Shown here: piece by piece, positions 9,101-19,532 of the stretch
How the letters are laid out: the number at the start of each line of letters is the position of its first letter
How positions within the stretch are numbered: position 1 is the first letter of the stretch
From: Methylocucumis oryzae
GTDB taxonomy: Bacteria > Pseudomonadota > Gammaproteobacteria > Methylococcales > Methylomonadaceae
Direction of reading: 5' to 3'
NCBI RefSeq assembly: GCF_000963695.1
Contig: NZ_LAJX01000102.1
Coordinates: 1-33,278, forward strand
DNA: 33,278 nt
Position numbers and translations under genes: made by a program
Notes under the pieces: generated by a model
Seen by the model: the letters and a program-made list of their open reading frames with translations, nothing else
Told to the model about the DNA's origin: nothing
The model's database searches: none

Positions 9101-10111
9101 GAGTTTTATTCCGGATGTATACGTTTGATAAGGCACCGTCCATTTAAATTCAGTGTCTTCGACTAAGCGTTCAACATTTAATGCTGTATTTTTAGTGTTA
9201 GATTTTTTGAGAACGCTGGTGCCAGGAGCAGGACTCCATAACTGATTCTGCAGTTGCAAATCGTCGCTAGAGGTGCGTTTTGCACCAACAATCGGAACGG
9301 CTGATGCGCTAAGAACATTGCCTGTAATATCAAAGGTCTGTAGTTTTTGCCCTTGCTTAAATTCACCCAAATCGTAATCTGCTGTAATCGGATTGCCATT
9401 TTTGTCCTTACAATCAATGACGGGCGACCAGCTCGGCGTATTGGTCATTGCGTCATTCAATACTTGCATGGCATTGTATTGATCCGGATTCACCTTAGGA
9501 TCAGGCAAAATATGAGCATCACGAATATAAGCTGCCGTGACGGGTTGCACTGTCGCTAAATCAGGATGGTGGGCAATCAAGCCTGCGGCCGTCGTTTGGG
9601 TGTCGACTAAATACTGTGCAGCCACCATTTTGTCTATGGCTTTTTCTTCATCGGTTGCTTGGGTTTCAATACCTAGCCAATAAAGCCTGCCATTGGTATG
9701 CGAATTAATAGCGGGCTGATTCGCTTTCATGCCTTGAGGCGCATGACGTCCATGTTGGCGTGATAAACGCTGTTTCCACATGTCCGACCGGTAAAAATTT
9801 CTCAAAATTACCGGTGGGATAATATGGCTCATTAACACCACTTCATTCAAATGCGAGCCTGCTTGTTTAGGTCTGACGACTTTAACCCATTTCGGTGCAT
9901 TGCTGTCAAAATGCTCGTCCGGAATCTCAACAAAATGGGTGTAGCTCTTAGCTTTCTCGGGTGACAAGTCGGCAAATACCGGATTAGTAGTTTTCGATGC
10001 CGCTAGAGATTCATCGGTATGCACAGACAAATCAAAGATAGTTCCGTGAACAAGAACTTGCAAACACTCAGAATCATGCAGATGACCCAACGCAAAATGA
10101 AAATATGACAT
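6197..10111 (-). CDS. Large (1304 aa) protein with C-terminal NHL/propeller-like half
   Basis: I recognise no family for the N-terminal half. Residues about 440-570 hold three hydrophobic stretches (GIPIIFMIAGKI; AAVAVLSFLVAGGVATKAAL; LFKLAAVALDFELIAITTG) that could span or insert into a membrane. From about 850 to 1190 the protein shows propeller-like repeats, such as ALAVAPDGRILILESLNNRV near 920-945 and a DVYNPDGTF repeat near 1170, typical of NHL/SMP-30-like blades. W-x-I-x-D...VY modules occur near 1056 (SSWIITDP), 1091 (ERWLLSD) and at the extreme C-terminus near 1280 (GFWDVKDG), matching inserts in the pentapeptide-repeat protein. No signal peptide is obvious. The frame is intact over 3.9 kb, in contrast with its neighbours. 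It is the first gene of the minus-strand cluster; the ATG at 10111 has a weak AGG upstream. Confidence 0.8.
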   Translation of the reverse strand: MSYFHFALGHLHDSECLQVLVHGTIFDLSVHTDESLAASKTTNPVFADLSPEKAKSYTHFVEIPDEHFDSNAPKWVKVVRPKQAGSHLNEVVLMSHIIPPVILRNFYRSDMWKQRLSRQHGRHAPQGMKANQPAINSHTNGRLYWLGIETQATDEEKAIDKMVAAQYLVDTQTTAAGLIAHHPDLATVQPVTAAYIRDAHILPDPKVNPDQYNAMQVLNDAMTNTPSWSPVIDCKDKNGNPITADYDLGEFKQGQKLQTFDITGNVLSASAVPIVGAKRTSSDDLQLQNQLWSPAPGTSVLKKSNTKNTALNVERLVEDTEFKWTVPYQTYTSGIKLDKDSLKIDPKNNFSIDAYNVYSRTFYVAFELFDDQGHSLGPRQSIDGLSAVDTIMGIPIPVFPTTERFNIGTASAIKIYFGSLGVSNWDKVSWDDLNVSDRGALLTGAWQYGIPIIFMIAGKIITSTQTFNKIVNDKELRLAAVAVLSFLVAGGVATKAALTNWKETMLQFGNVVISFVVKKGMEKLGEWLLEQVGEGELSNAFGPVGWLFKLAAVALDFELIAITTGEVLSSDSLVTAEIKRAIDVSLTLHPDPRHGEAGHPETAVWSSVAAYYVATLQVQGGTNFELKGTMPATTSGTPIPLLFENVPAGGNFRIFIGLYSANGWLASSWQNNWTPAVPNQGTTLNLGDKSVTENLVPLGIDTQYVYKEKIQYANSDFSWVANGEPPSTNLTSLNCAATGGLCELTAITVNNSAFQVGYIWRAANQHLHPDSPDAPISDQQLYGLQNLSVLADPGSRLISSTIGLTQKPGIAYAPSLNTDNTIDQNNFILDPRNGSLNLRQVVLDGESDFGLGKPNLLSWGSFPLDNLDSMAIHPNNAVLACSFSKHKLMILNLPAAPSPDGQAPEALLVSGEGVREGLMKGPKALAVAPDGRILILESLNNRVQAFDILGNAVPSFTPYPWVYTVNTADVAPMLDAGQVPLQFTDGLIVAGQNFIAPLTNASYIAELDSGKFQPNSKDPLLAALALLNINPSYDPDALNDPSVSSQIEVVQPGSSWIITDPRKLAWQILYQDGLLNVYQRPLSVSIKVQQPGERWLLSDNLLGLAWLLTVSSGNPKLVEVFDCLTYFPLQAGPNGADLNYLDMAVEAQGYLYILSYTNDGGSASDYLLDVYNPDGTFLFRSPDSAITTQPQNIVAGRLTVDIWRDLYALTYETLKGANGGLQPGLAHWTPTPPLFSFPLSEQPNFNSQNISAIKADFADHHISLSNQAFIEVINPDGFWDVKDGVTIYHVYRSGDALQVYSIPA

Positions 10112-10376
10112 AAGCCTAAACCCGCCTTTAGAAAAAATAGTTGTGAAACACGATAAGTTTTTTGTAGTGATGATGGGTGGAAAAAAGCCGCATGGTAACT
10201 GTTATTCTTAAACGATACGAACTTCTAACAAATTATATGCTGCCAAATAATAATCCATACTTACGATATAAGCTAGTGCGAATTGTAAGGTAGGTTTTAT
10301 CGAAAATTTTCAAAAAGGCTAAGCAGTGTAATTACAGCAAAAAAATTATGCGCCCGTTATTAGTCTGTAAACGGTT

Positions 10377-10609
10377 TTAGCAAGCGCTGTTGCTGCAATC
10401 ACTACCGAGCATGTCGGCATGAGGTACACGCAGACCCGCATAACAGAGCAATATCGCGGCTAATACCCAGAGAGGGTTTGGTATTGTTGTATGATATTTA
10501 ACCGAGGCTAGCAAAAAACACCGCATAGACGACAGAAGGTGACACATCGAGCGGTTTTTTCAACATCATCTGTATGAGTTGCAAAATACCTAAACCACAG
10601 AAGAGTCAT
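10377..10609 (-). pseudogene. Frameshifted remnant of a small membrane protein
   Basis: Two minus-strand frames join into protein-like sequence. One reads GLGILQLIQMMLKKPLDVSP then a hydrophobic VVYAVFFASLG. After a one-base shift near 10505 the next reads IPNPLWVLAAILLCYAGLRV and ends at 10377. Alternating hydrophobic segments and proline-bounded loops look coding, with two predicted spans. A possible ATG at 10609 is in a different frame, so at least one more lesion is needed. I cannot name the family. Confidence 0.4.
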
Positions 10610-10675
10610 TTATCCAAGTTGCCGAAGTTTTTATCAGCACAATAGCTTATTGTGTTAGTCATTTTGAATGATGAT

Positions 10676-10822
10676 GTATACTCCGAACGGTAAAGTTTTC
10701 GGTATCTTGGGTTGCTGTAGGGTGCGCTGCGCATACCTTATTATTGATTTTATTGCGATTTTTTTTAATGGTACACACCGCGTACCCTACTCAAAAAACG
10801 AAGGTTGACTGTTCAGAGTATG
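10676..10822. mobile_element. MITE-like repeat family 1, copy 1
   Basis: A 147-base element with terminal inverted repeats starting gtatactc and ending gagtatg, and internal palindromic arms around gtagggtgcgc and gcgtaccctac. It is the reverse-complement counterpart of 18067-18215, alike over its full length. It encodes nothing, as expected of a non-autonomous element. Confidence 0.75.
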
Positions 10823-11059
10823 TATTTGGACAACTTGATACTTACAATATTTAATTTTAAAAGTTTCTTTCGCTTTCTTTTTTATAGAGTTATGATTGCT
10901 ACTAGCAATTGAAAGATAAGCGAATTAGCGTTTGCTTATTCTATGCGGCTTACAGATTAGGTATATAGTCGACTTAGTATTGCTTATAACCATTTATGTA
11001 AATAAGTGGCTTTCAAGAAGCTATTACGATAATAAACAACTATAAGAGTGAGGTATAAC

Positions 11060-13103
11060 ATGATAAAGCCAGGCAATACGCGGCGTGGGGTGTACTCTAA
11101 ACCGGTGAATCAATTGTTGACGCTTCCGGTGTCGCATCTGTGTGAGTTAATACGTTGGTTATTAGATAGAGGAGGGGTGCCTTATCGTGAGTCTGGGCAA
11201 GTACCTGTTTTGCATTTTTTTGCGTTTTTATTAGCCGGTGCTGACACTAAAGCGATGCCGGTGTTAATCACAAATGAAGCGACCTTAGGCAGTCTACGTG
11301 AGGCTATTGATTATATCGATGCGCGTTTGCCGGAGGCGTTGCGGTTATGGCCTAGTAACCCTTCGGAACGTGAACAAACTGAACGTTTACTGGGCATATT
11401 GCTTAATGATTTAGCCATCGCGACGCGCAATTATGCGTATGCGATGTTATTACCGCATAAAGAGGTTGTGTTACCGTTATGGCAACAACGGGTGCCTGGT
11501 TGGCAGCAGTGGTTAGCGGCTAAGATTTATCTGTGGTTAGCCGGGGTTTTGGCAAAAAAATTTACCGGCCGATACTGCGCAAATCACCATCAGCCAATCT
11601 AAGATTGAGACGATTTTTGCTGAGTTAGATGCGTTACTTGCAGATGGTCGACCTTATTTATTAGGTCGTCAACCGACTCTAGTTGATTACTGTTTAGCAG
11701 CATTGGCTGCACCTGTACTATTGCCTGAGCAATTTCGTGGTGTACAGGCGACTTTAGCGCAATTGCCTGCTGCATACCGTGCTTTTGTCGAAGAACTGCG
11801 CGTAACGCCTAGCGGTCAATTAGCACTCACCCTATACCGTGAGCATAGGCCGGTGCCTGCTAGTGCGCCAGCCTATCATCCGACCTCTACCACGCCTCAA
11901 CACATTATTCCTTATTATGGTAGCCGAGTAGTGGCTACATTAACGAGCGCATCCGTGCAACGCTGTGTATTTAACTGGCTGCGTAAGCATAAGCCTGTCG
12001 TCGTCATTGGTAAACGTGCGATTGTGACGCGTGCCGTTGATGTCAAACAAACGTTGGCACGCGATACTGAATTTACTATTGCCGAGATTAATGCGCCTAA
12101 TATGCTACGTTTAAATGGCCCATTTTTCTTAGGCATGGATCGTTCGCCGCAGTATAGCCACGAGCAATCGACGCTAAGACGAGTGATTAAACCTGATGAA
12201 GCGGCATTGATTCGGCGTGTTGCGCGTAAACACTGCGATGATATGATTCAAGCGGCACTGCCGATAGGGCGTATTGATGTGGTTTCACAACTGGCACGTC
12301 CGGTTGCTAGACGTTTTATTACTGATTATTTAGGCGTACCGGGTCCCGATGAAGTCACGATGATGCGTTGGTTGCGCGCGTTGTTTCATGATTTGTTTTT
12401 AAATCTAAGCAATGAACGTAGTATTCAAGTAACCGCTGAGCAGGCGTTTCACGAGTTAGGCCCTTATTTATTAACGCTGATTGAGCAGCGCCGAGAGTTG
12501 CTGAAACAAGGTCAAGTGTTTGACGATTTTTTGTCTCGTTTAGTGCAAGGTCAACTGACAGGGCAAAACGATTTTGATGATGATGCGATTCGGCGCAATA
12601 TTTCTGGTTTGATTGTTGGCGCGTTGGATACCACATCAATGGCATCTACGTTAATTATTGAACAAATGTTGGCTAAACCGGATGTGATGCAGCGCGCTAA
12701 ACAAGTGATTGACGATGAACAGAAATTTTTACATCTGTGCTTTGACGTATTTAGGTTTAATACCATGGCGGCGGCTATGCGTCGGTATTGTAAACAAGGT
12801 GCGGTGATTGCTGGTGTGAAGATTCCACCTGACACTGAGTTGTTTATTTCAACCGCTTCAGCGATGTTTGATGAAAGTGCTTGGCCTGACCCTTATACGG
12901 TGCGCGACGATAGGCCGCTAGATGACTATTTGCATTTTGGTGATGGCATGCACCGGTGTTTTGGCGAGTATATTAATCGTATTCAAATTCCAATTATCGT
13001 CGCTGGCGTTTTGCGCTTAGACACTCTCAAACCGTGTAGTCGCTTGTTATACGACGGGCCATTCCCTGACCAGTATGTGTTAAGTTTTGATGTGCCTGGC
13101 TGA
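11060..13103 (+). CDS. Glutathione S-transferase-cytochrome P450 fusion (one frameshift)
   Basis: The N-terminal part (about residues 12-85) looks like a thioredoxin-fold GST domain (SHLCELIRWLLDRGGVPYRE, then MPVLITNEATLGS). A GST C-terminal helix motif, LLGRQPTLVDYCLAA, follows near residue 200. The rest (about 290-680) is a P450: I-helix GALDTT, a DVFR segment where ExxR is usual, and the haem loop FGDGMHRCFG with the thiolate Cys. Substrate unknown. The frame breaks at 11554-11563 (A7T3); removing one base restores a continuous GST-P450 reading frame, so the raw split into two proteins is probably artificial. ATG 11060 with a GAGTGAGG site is preferred to GTG 11048. The stop abuts the stop of glcD on the other strand. 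Soluble; a redox partner is not evident nearby. Confidence 0.8.
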
Positions 13104-14633
13104 TTAGAAACGCGGTAACTCTTGAAATTTAAGCCGTCCCTGATGCACATGCATAGCGCCGAATTCTGCACAACGCGCTAAGCTAGGGACGGCTTTGCCA
13201 GGGTTTAACAAGCCTTTAGCATCAAAAACTTGTTTTAGCGCGTGAAATTGTTCGAGCTCTGCGTGACTAAACTGCAAACACATTTGATTGATTTTTTCTA
13301 TCCCTACACCGTGTTCACCCGAAATCGTCCCACCTGCGTCTATGCTTAGACGCAAAATATCGCTACCTAACTGTTCGGCTTTGGCGAGTTCACCCGGCAC
13401 ATCGGCGTTGTATAAAATCAATGGATGCAAATTGCCGTCACCGGCATGAAAGACATTTGCCACTGCTAAGCCGTATTGGGCTGATAACTCGGCAATCCCT
13501 TGTAATACCTGCGCTAAATGGCGTCTTGGTATGGTACCGTCCATACAATAATAATCCGGCGATAATCGACCTATGGCCGGAAACGCTGATTTACGCCCTG
13601 CCCAGAGTTGTTTACGTTCCGCTTCGGCTTCGGCGATGTGAATAGAAAATGCTTGGTTTTCTGTAACAATGTGCATAGCGGCTTCAGTTTCGGTGACGAC
13701 TTGTGCATGATTGCCGTCAAATTCGCATAACAACAAGGCTTCAGCATCGTCTGGATAACCGGCATGGATAAATGCTTCAGCGGCTTTTATGCTGGCTTTA
13801 TCCATCATTTCTAAGCCTGCTGGTATTAAGCCTGAGGCAATAATCGCTGACACCGCTTGTGCTGCATTTTCAAGGCGTTTAAACGCGGCCATTAACGTGC
13901 AAACATGTTCGGGCTTGGGTAATAATTTAACCGTAGCCTCGACGACAACACCGAGTAAGCCTTCTGAGCCAATGACGACAGCTAGTAAATCATAACCCGG
14001 CCCATCTAAACCTTGGCTGCCTAACTCGACAAGCTCGCCGGTGATAGTAACGATTTTAACGCTTAAGACATTATGCGTAGTTAAGCCGTATTTTAAACAA
14101 TGTACACCCCCCGCGTTTTCTGCAATGTTGCCGCCGATAGTGCAAGCAATTTGCGAAGAAGGGTCGGGTGCATAATACAAACCAAAAGCGGCAGCGGCTT
14201 GTGAAATGGCTATGTTGCGAACGCCAGGCTGGACTATCGCTAAGCGGCTATCGGGATTTACCGCTAAAATTCGATTGAGTTTAGTTAAGCTTAATAACAC
14301 ACCATTAGAGAGTGGCAACGCGCCACCTGCGAGTCCCGTGCCAGCACCACGCGCGACGATAGGTACGTTAAGCTCATAGCAACATCGTAAGCAATGTTGT
14401 ACTTGTTCGACAGTGTCAGGCAATACCACTAACCAAGGCGGATTTTTATAAGCCGATAAACCATCACATTCAAAAGGCATTAATGCCTCTACCTCGCTGA
14501 TAATCGCACTCGCTGGGAGTTGCTCGCGTAATCGCTTGATTAATTCTTCGCGCGGAGTAGCGTGGTGTTTGTGTTCTGATGGATGCGGTTGCATAGGTGG
14601 CGTCGCGCAGTATGTGGTCATCATGCCTGCCAT
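13104..14633 (-). CDS. glcD: FAD-linked oxidase, glycolate oxidase subunit GlcD-like
   Basis: An intact 509-residue FAD-binding type 4 (VAO/PCMH) oxidoreductase. The FAD site is visible as ARGAGTGLAGGALP near residues 95-108 and the second pyrophosphate-binding block as IGGNIAENAGGVHCLKYG near 167-184. The C-terminal FAD-oxidase domain carries NVFHAGDGNLHPLI and SGEHGVGIEK. Length fits GlcD (about 500). GlcD acts with GlcE and GlcF in oxidising glycolate to glyoxylate, but neither partner is adjacent, so a D-lactate or other 2-hydroxyacid dehydrogenase is also possible. The first ATG (14633) lies inside a perfect hairpin; ATG 14624 or 14621 are alternatives. It lies 68 bases after thiC on the same strand. 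Confidence 0.85.
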   Translation of the reverse strand: MAGMMTTYCATPPMQPHPSEHKHHATPREELIKRLREQLPASAIISEVEALMPFECDGLSAYKNPPWLVVLPDTVEQVQHCLRCCYELNVPIVARGAGTGLAGGALPLSNGVLLSLTKLNRILAVNPDSRLAIVQPGVRNIAISQAAAAFGLYYAPDPSSQIACTIGGNIAENAGGVHCLKYGLTTHNVLSVKIVTITGELVELGSQGLDGPGYDLLAVVIGSEGLLGVVVEATVKLLPKPEHVCTLMAAFKRLENAAQAVSAIIASGLIPAGLEMMDKASIKAAEAFIHAGYPDDAEALLLCEFDGNHAQVVTETEAAMHIVTENQAFSIHIAEAEAERKQLWAGRKSAFPAIGRLSPDYYCMDGTIPRRHLAQVLQGIAELSAQYGLAVANVFHAGDGNLHPLILYNADVPGELAKAEQLGSDILRLSIDAGGTISGEHGVGIEKINQMCLQFSHAELEQFHALKQVFDAKGLLNPGKAVPSLARCAEFGAMHVHQGRLKFQELPRF

Positions 14634-14653
14634 AGCGTGGTTCGCTATGGCAG
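14627..14653 (-). other. Perfect 11-bp hairpin overlapping the glcD start
   Basis: ctgccatagcg (14627-14637) pairs with cgctatggcag (14643-14653) around a 5-base loop, 49 bases after the thiC stop. No T run follows on the minus strand. It covers the first candidate ATG of glcD and would sit just before ATG 14624, so it could separate thiC from glcD or limit glcD translation. Confidence 0.5.
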
Positions 14654-14701
14654 TGTTTTAGGCGTTTAAAAGCCAAACTCAACGCGCAAACATCTCGCGC
14701 C

Positions 14702-16573
<1,872 letters not shown>

Positions 16574-16597
16574 GTGTTATCTCCATTTTAAAAACAA

Positions 16598-16732
16598 GGT
16601 TACCAACTTAAGACGGGACAGGTCATTCAGAACGCAGGACGCCGTAAATACGTCCCTGTAGGCTTGGCGGCAGCATCCCTGCTGCCGACACCTGCTTTCT
16701 AAACGCCCTGTCCCATCATTAAGTGTGTAGCC
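16598..16732. repeat. Palindromic repeat family 2, full copy in the thiC leader
   Basis: About 135 bases, nearly identical to 19397-19531, with imperfect terminal inverted repeats (ggttaccaacttaagac...gtgtgtagcc) and an internal hairpin ggcggcagcatccctgctgcc. It lies between the TPP riboswitch and the thiC start, 25 bases from the ATG, so it is transcribed in the leader. Confidence 0.8.
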
Positions 16733-16756
16733 AAAAACAACAAGGCGCAGGTAAGT

Positions 16757-16838
16757 GGGGCTTTCCTACGCCGGTATTAACCGGAATCAGGTTCAAAGGG
16801 TCTGTCTCAGCCTCATCATGCGATGAAGCACCCCTAGC
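16757..16838 (-). promoter_or_regulatory. TPP riboswitch (THI element) of thiC
   Basis: On the minus strand the hallmark segments occur in order: ggggtgc, gctgagacagacccttt, gaacctgat, and ggttaataccggcgtagg followed by aaag. These are the conserved core of the thiamine pyrophosphate riboswitch. It lies about 185 bases upstream of the thiC start. When TPP binds, thiC expression should fall. I do not see a classic terminator with a T run directly after it; the inserted repeat supplies the strongest downstream hairpins. Confidence 0.93.
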
Positions 16839-17046
16839 CTTAACGGATGTGCGGCTAAGTTAATGGAAAATAGCCTATATTGCAAGCAATCTACGTTATT
16901 TAGTGTTGGTTAGAAATTGATTTGTTAATCAATAGACTAGGTGTTTGTACATCGCTAACGCTTATTTTTATCTGATTTATCTTTGCTTTTATTTATGGCT
17001 TGGGTGATAAAATAATCACTGCTTTAACTTACTTTTTAAAATATTT

Positions 17047-17781
17047 GTGAAACTATCTATTGTTGTTCCGGTTTTTAACGAAGCCGACAATATTCTTCTG
17101 TTGTTAAATGAAATTACTCAGGCCATGCAAGATGCCGAGGCGTATGAAATTATTTTTGTTGATGATGCAAGTACGGATAATTCTGCTCAAGTATTTGCTG
17201 AGGCATTGCATGAAATTCCAACATTACGCGTACTAAAACATAGTCGTACCTCTGGACAAAGTAGGGCGGTTTACACCGGTGTTAAAGCGGCGCGTTATGC
17301 CACGATTGCGACGTTAGATGGTGACGGCCAGAACGACCCCGCCGATATTCCAAGGCTTTACCAGACCCTTATCGCTAAGCAATCGCTAGAGCCTAACTTG
17401 GTTATGGTTGCTGGCTGGCGGCAACACCGGCATGATTCGGCTTGGCGGTTGTTTTCGTCTAAATTTGCTAATACGGTGCGTGCAAGCTTATTAGGTGATA
17501 ACACGCCAGATACCGGTTGCGGTTTGAAAGTGTTTGTTAGAGACCTATTTTTGTCGCTGCCTTACTTTGATCACATGCATAGATTTTTACCGGCTTTGGT
17601 GTTGCGTACCGGTGGGCAAGTGATTTCGGAGCCGGTGAACCATCGCTCTCGCGTCAAAGGCCAATCAAAATATGGTACGTTGGATAGGTTAAGTGCCGGT
17701 ATTATCGATTTATTCGGCGTGATGTGGTTACAGCGTCGAGCTAGACGTACTGACGTAACGGAGATTAAGCGTGACGAGTGA
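17047..17781 (+). CDS. Family 2 glycosyltransferase (polyprenyl-phosphate sugar transferase type)
   Basis: A 244-residue GT-A enzyme of the dolichyl/undecaprenyl-phosphate mannosyltransferase kind. The N-terminus shows LSIVVPVFNEADNI, then IIFVDDASTDNS (nucleotide-binding Asp pair), TLDGDGQNDP (DxD-like metal site) and a late HRSRVKGQSKYG segment typical of DPM1-like enzymes. No C-terminal membrane spans, so it works at the inner face of the membrane, charging a polyprenyl phosphate. Start is GTG 17047. It overlaps the next gene by 11 bases, so the pair is translationally coupled. Gene trios of GT2, LAB_N and GT39 are common; here the GT39 lies at 23656-25206. Confidence 0.88.
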   Translation: MKLSIVVPVFNEADNILLLLNEITQAMQDAEAYEIIFVDDASTDNSAQVFAEALHEIPTLRVLKHSRTSGQSRAVYTGVKAARYATIATLDGDGQNDPADIPRLYQTLIAKQSLEPNLVMVAGWRQHRHDSAWRLFSSKFANTVRASLLGDNTPDTGCGLKVFVRDLFLSLPYFDHMHRFLPALVLRTGGQVISEPVNHRSRVKGQSKYGTLDRLSAGIIDLFGVMWLQRRARRTDVTEIKRDE

Positions 17782-18100
17782 AACCCTTTGGTTAGGTATA
17801 GGCTTTATAGGCCAAGCGCTGTTTTCGGCGCGTTTTATCATTCAGTGGCTGCAATCTGAGAAAGAAAAGAAAAGCGTATTCCCTGTGGCGTTTTGGTATT
17901 TCAGTATTGCGGGTGGTTTAACGCTAACAGCGTATGCGATTTATCGTCAAGACCCGGTATTTATTTTAGGTCAAGCAAGCGGGTTGTTGATTTATTTGCG
18001 TAATTTGTATTTTGTGGTTTATCAGCCTAAACAAAAAATTCGACCGAAAGTTAAAGTGGGTCATAGGTATACTCTGAACGTTCAAATTTTCGGTTTTTGA
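17771..18100 (+). CDS. LAB_N-domain small membrane protein
   Basis: A 109-residue protein resembling the lipid A biosynthesis N-terminal (LAB_N) family, with GFIGQALFSARFIIQWLQSE at the start and about three membrane spans (residues 5-22, 38-56, 62-85). Stand-alone LAB_N proteins often accompany GT2 and GT39 genes in envelope sugar modification; whether they catalyse anything is unclear. GTG start at 17771 overlaps the GT2 gene. The last 11 or so residues (after about position 98) and the stop codon come from the MITE-like repeat at 18067-18215, so the native C-terminus was replaced or extended by insertion. Confidence 0.8.
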   Translation: MTSETLWLGIGFIGQALFSARFIIQWLQSEKEKKSVFPVAFWYFSIAGGLTLTAYAIYRQDPVFILGQASGLLIYLRNLYFVVYQPKQKIRPKVKVGHRYTLNVQIFGF

Positions 18101-18215
18101 GTAGGGTACGCTGTGCGTACCATTAAAAAATCGTAATAAAATCAATAAAAAGGTAAGCGTAGCGTACCCTACAGCGAGCTGTAAAAACCGAAAACTTAAC
18201 CATTTTAAAGTATAT
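18067..18215. mobile_element. MITE-like repeat family 1, copy 2 (inverted relative to copy 1)
   Basis: A 149-base element with ends gtatactctgaacg and agtatat. Its reverse complement matches 10676-10822 along its full length, including gtagggtacgc...gcgtaccctac arms and an AT-rich centre. It overlaps the 3' end of the LAB_N gene and supplies its stop codon; its right end reaches the start codon of the next gene at 18214. Confidence 0.8.
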
Positions 18216-19385
18216 GTCTAGTGCTAATCATTCAGAACGTTTAACCGCCATAGATTGCTTACGTGGCTTAGTCATGATTTTGATGACGTTAGACCATACC
18301 CGCGATTTTTTTACCAATGCGCATTTTTCCCCGACGGATTTATCCCAAACTAGCCCGGCATTGTTTTTAACGCGTTGGATTACGCATTATTGTGCGCCAA
18401 CCTTTGTATTCTTAGCGGGTGTCAGTGCGTTCTTAGCTGCCGGGAAGTTTGCACGAGTCAGCGAACTTAGCCGGTTTTTATTGTTGCGCGGTGTATTATT
18501 AATCGTGTTGCAAAGTACCGTTGAGGCGGTGGCATGGGAGTTTACTGGGGATTTGCGTGAAATCAACGGTGGCGTGTTGTGGGCGATAGGCTGGTCTATG
18601 ATTTTTTTAGCCGGTCTGGTGTATTTGCCTATGCGTTGGCTTGTCGCCATTGGTTGGTGATGGTGTTAGGTCATAACGCTTTCGATACGGTTACTAGCGA
18701 TGATTTTGGTCATGTTGCTTGGCTATGGGCAATTTTACATACGGGCAATAAGATAGATCTGGGTGGCGCTTGGAGCTTAAGGCCTTATTATCCATTGATT
18801 CCGTGGCTAGGTGTGATGGCGTTAGGTTATGGTTTTGGCGCAGTGTTATCGCGTTTCCCAGCGCAGCGGTCTAGTTATGTGTTGGGATTAGGCGGCGTTT
18901 TGATCGTGTTGTTTTTGCTGCTGCGCGGGTTTAATAGCTATGGCGACCCTAAGCCGTGGCAGGTTCTACCGAATCCCGTGTTTACCGTGTTATCGTTTCT
19001 AAATTGTCATAAATATCCGCCGTCACTGGCATATTTATTGATGACCTTAGGGCCAGCGTTGGTTTTATTAGGTTTATTTGACCGTATTAAACCTAAAACC
19101 TTGCCTATCTTACCCATCTTTGGCCGTACGGCCTTGTTTTATTATTTACTGCATTTGTATGTGATACATGGCTTGGCTGTTATCGTCGCAGTATTAACCG
19201 ATGGGCCTGTAATACCGTTATTACTCGGCCCGTGGTCAAAAGAGATGCCAGAGCATTATGGCTATGATTTACCCGTGGTATACGGAATTTGGCTAGCGGT
19301 GTTGGCGCTGTTGTATCCGTTATGCGTATGGTTTGACCAGTTTAAGCGCAGTCACAGTCATTGGGCTTGGTTGAAGTTTTTTTAG
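18214..19385 (+). CDS. DUF1624 (heparan-alpha-glucosaminide N-acetyltransferase-like) membrane protein, one frameshift
   Basis: The rebuilt protein has about 390 residues and roughly ten membrane spans. The N-terminus RLTAIDCLRGLVMILMTLDH, followed by TRDFF, is the signature of the DUF1624/HGSNAT-like family of membrane acyltransferases, and the end has FGRTALFYYLLHLYVIHGLA, also typical. Bacterial members are presumed to acetylate envelope sugars, but this is not established. Frame is lost near 18651-18656, where one T is missing: one frame stops at 18660 and the rest of the protein continues in the next frame to 19385. The loss sits in a short T run, consistent with a sequencing indel. ATG 18214 overlaps the end of the upstream repeat, so the promoter and leader are repeat-derived. 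Confidence 0.85.
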
Positions 19386-19396
19386 CTTTTTATAAG

Positions 19397-19531
19397 GGTT
19401 ACCAACTTAAGACGAGGACAGGTCATTTAGAACGCAGGACGCCGTAAATACGTCCCTGTAGGTTTGGCGGCAGCATCCCTGCTGCCGACACCTGTGCTCT
19501 AAACGCCCTGTCCCATCTTAAGCGTGTAGTC
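19397..19531. repeat. Palindromic repeat family 2, second full copy
   Basis: Same 135-base element as 16598-16732, in the same orientation, with only a handful of differences. It fills the gap between two convergent stops (19385 and 19533) and may act as a two-way terminator through its ggcggcagcatccctgctgcc hairpin. Confidence 0.8.
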
Positions 19532-19532
19532 T

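Larger units (their letters stand above)
10112..11059. other. Long divergent intergenic region
   Basis: About 950 bases separate the propeller gene (leftward) from the GST-P450 gene (rightward), so promoters for both should lie here. It contains a decayed membrane-protein frame (10377-10609) and a MITE-like repeat (10676-10822). An imperfect inverted repeat near 10913-10941 (gataagcg...gcttattc) sits upstream of the P450 gene and could be an operator; this last point is speculative. Confidence 0.5.
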
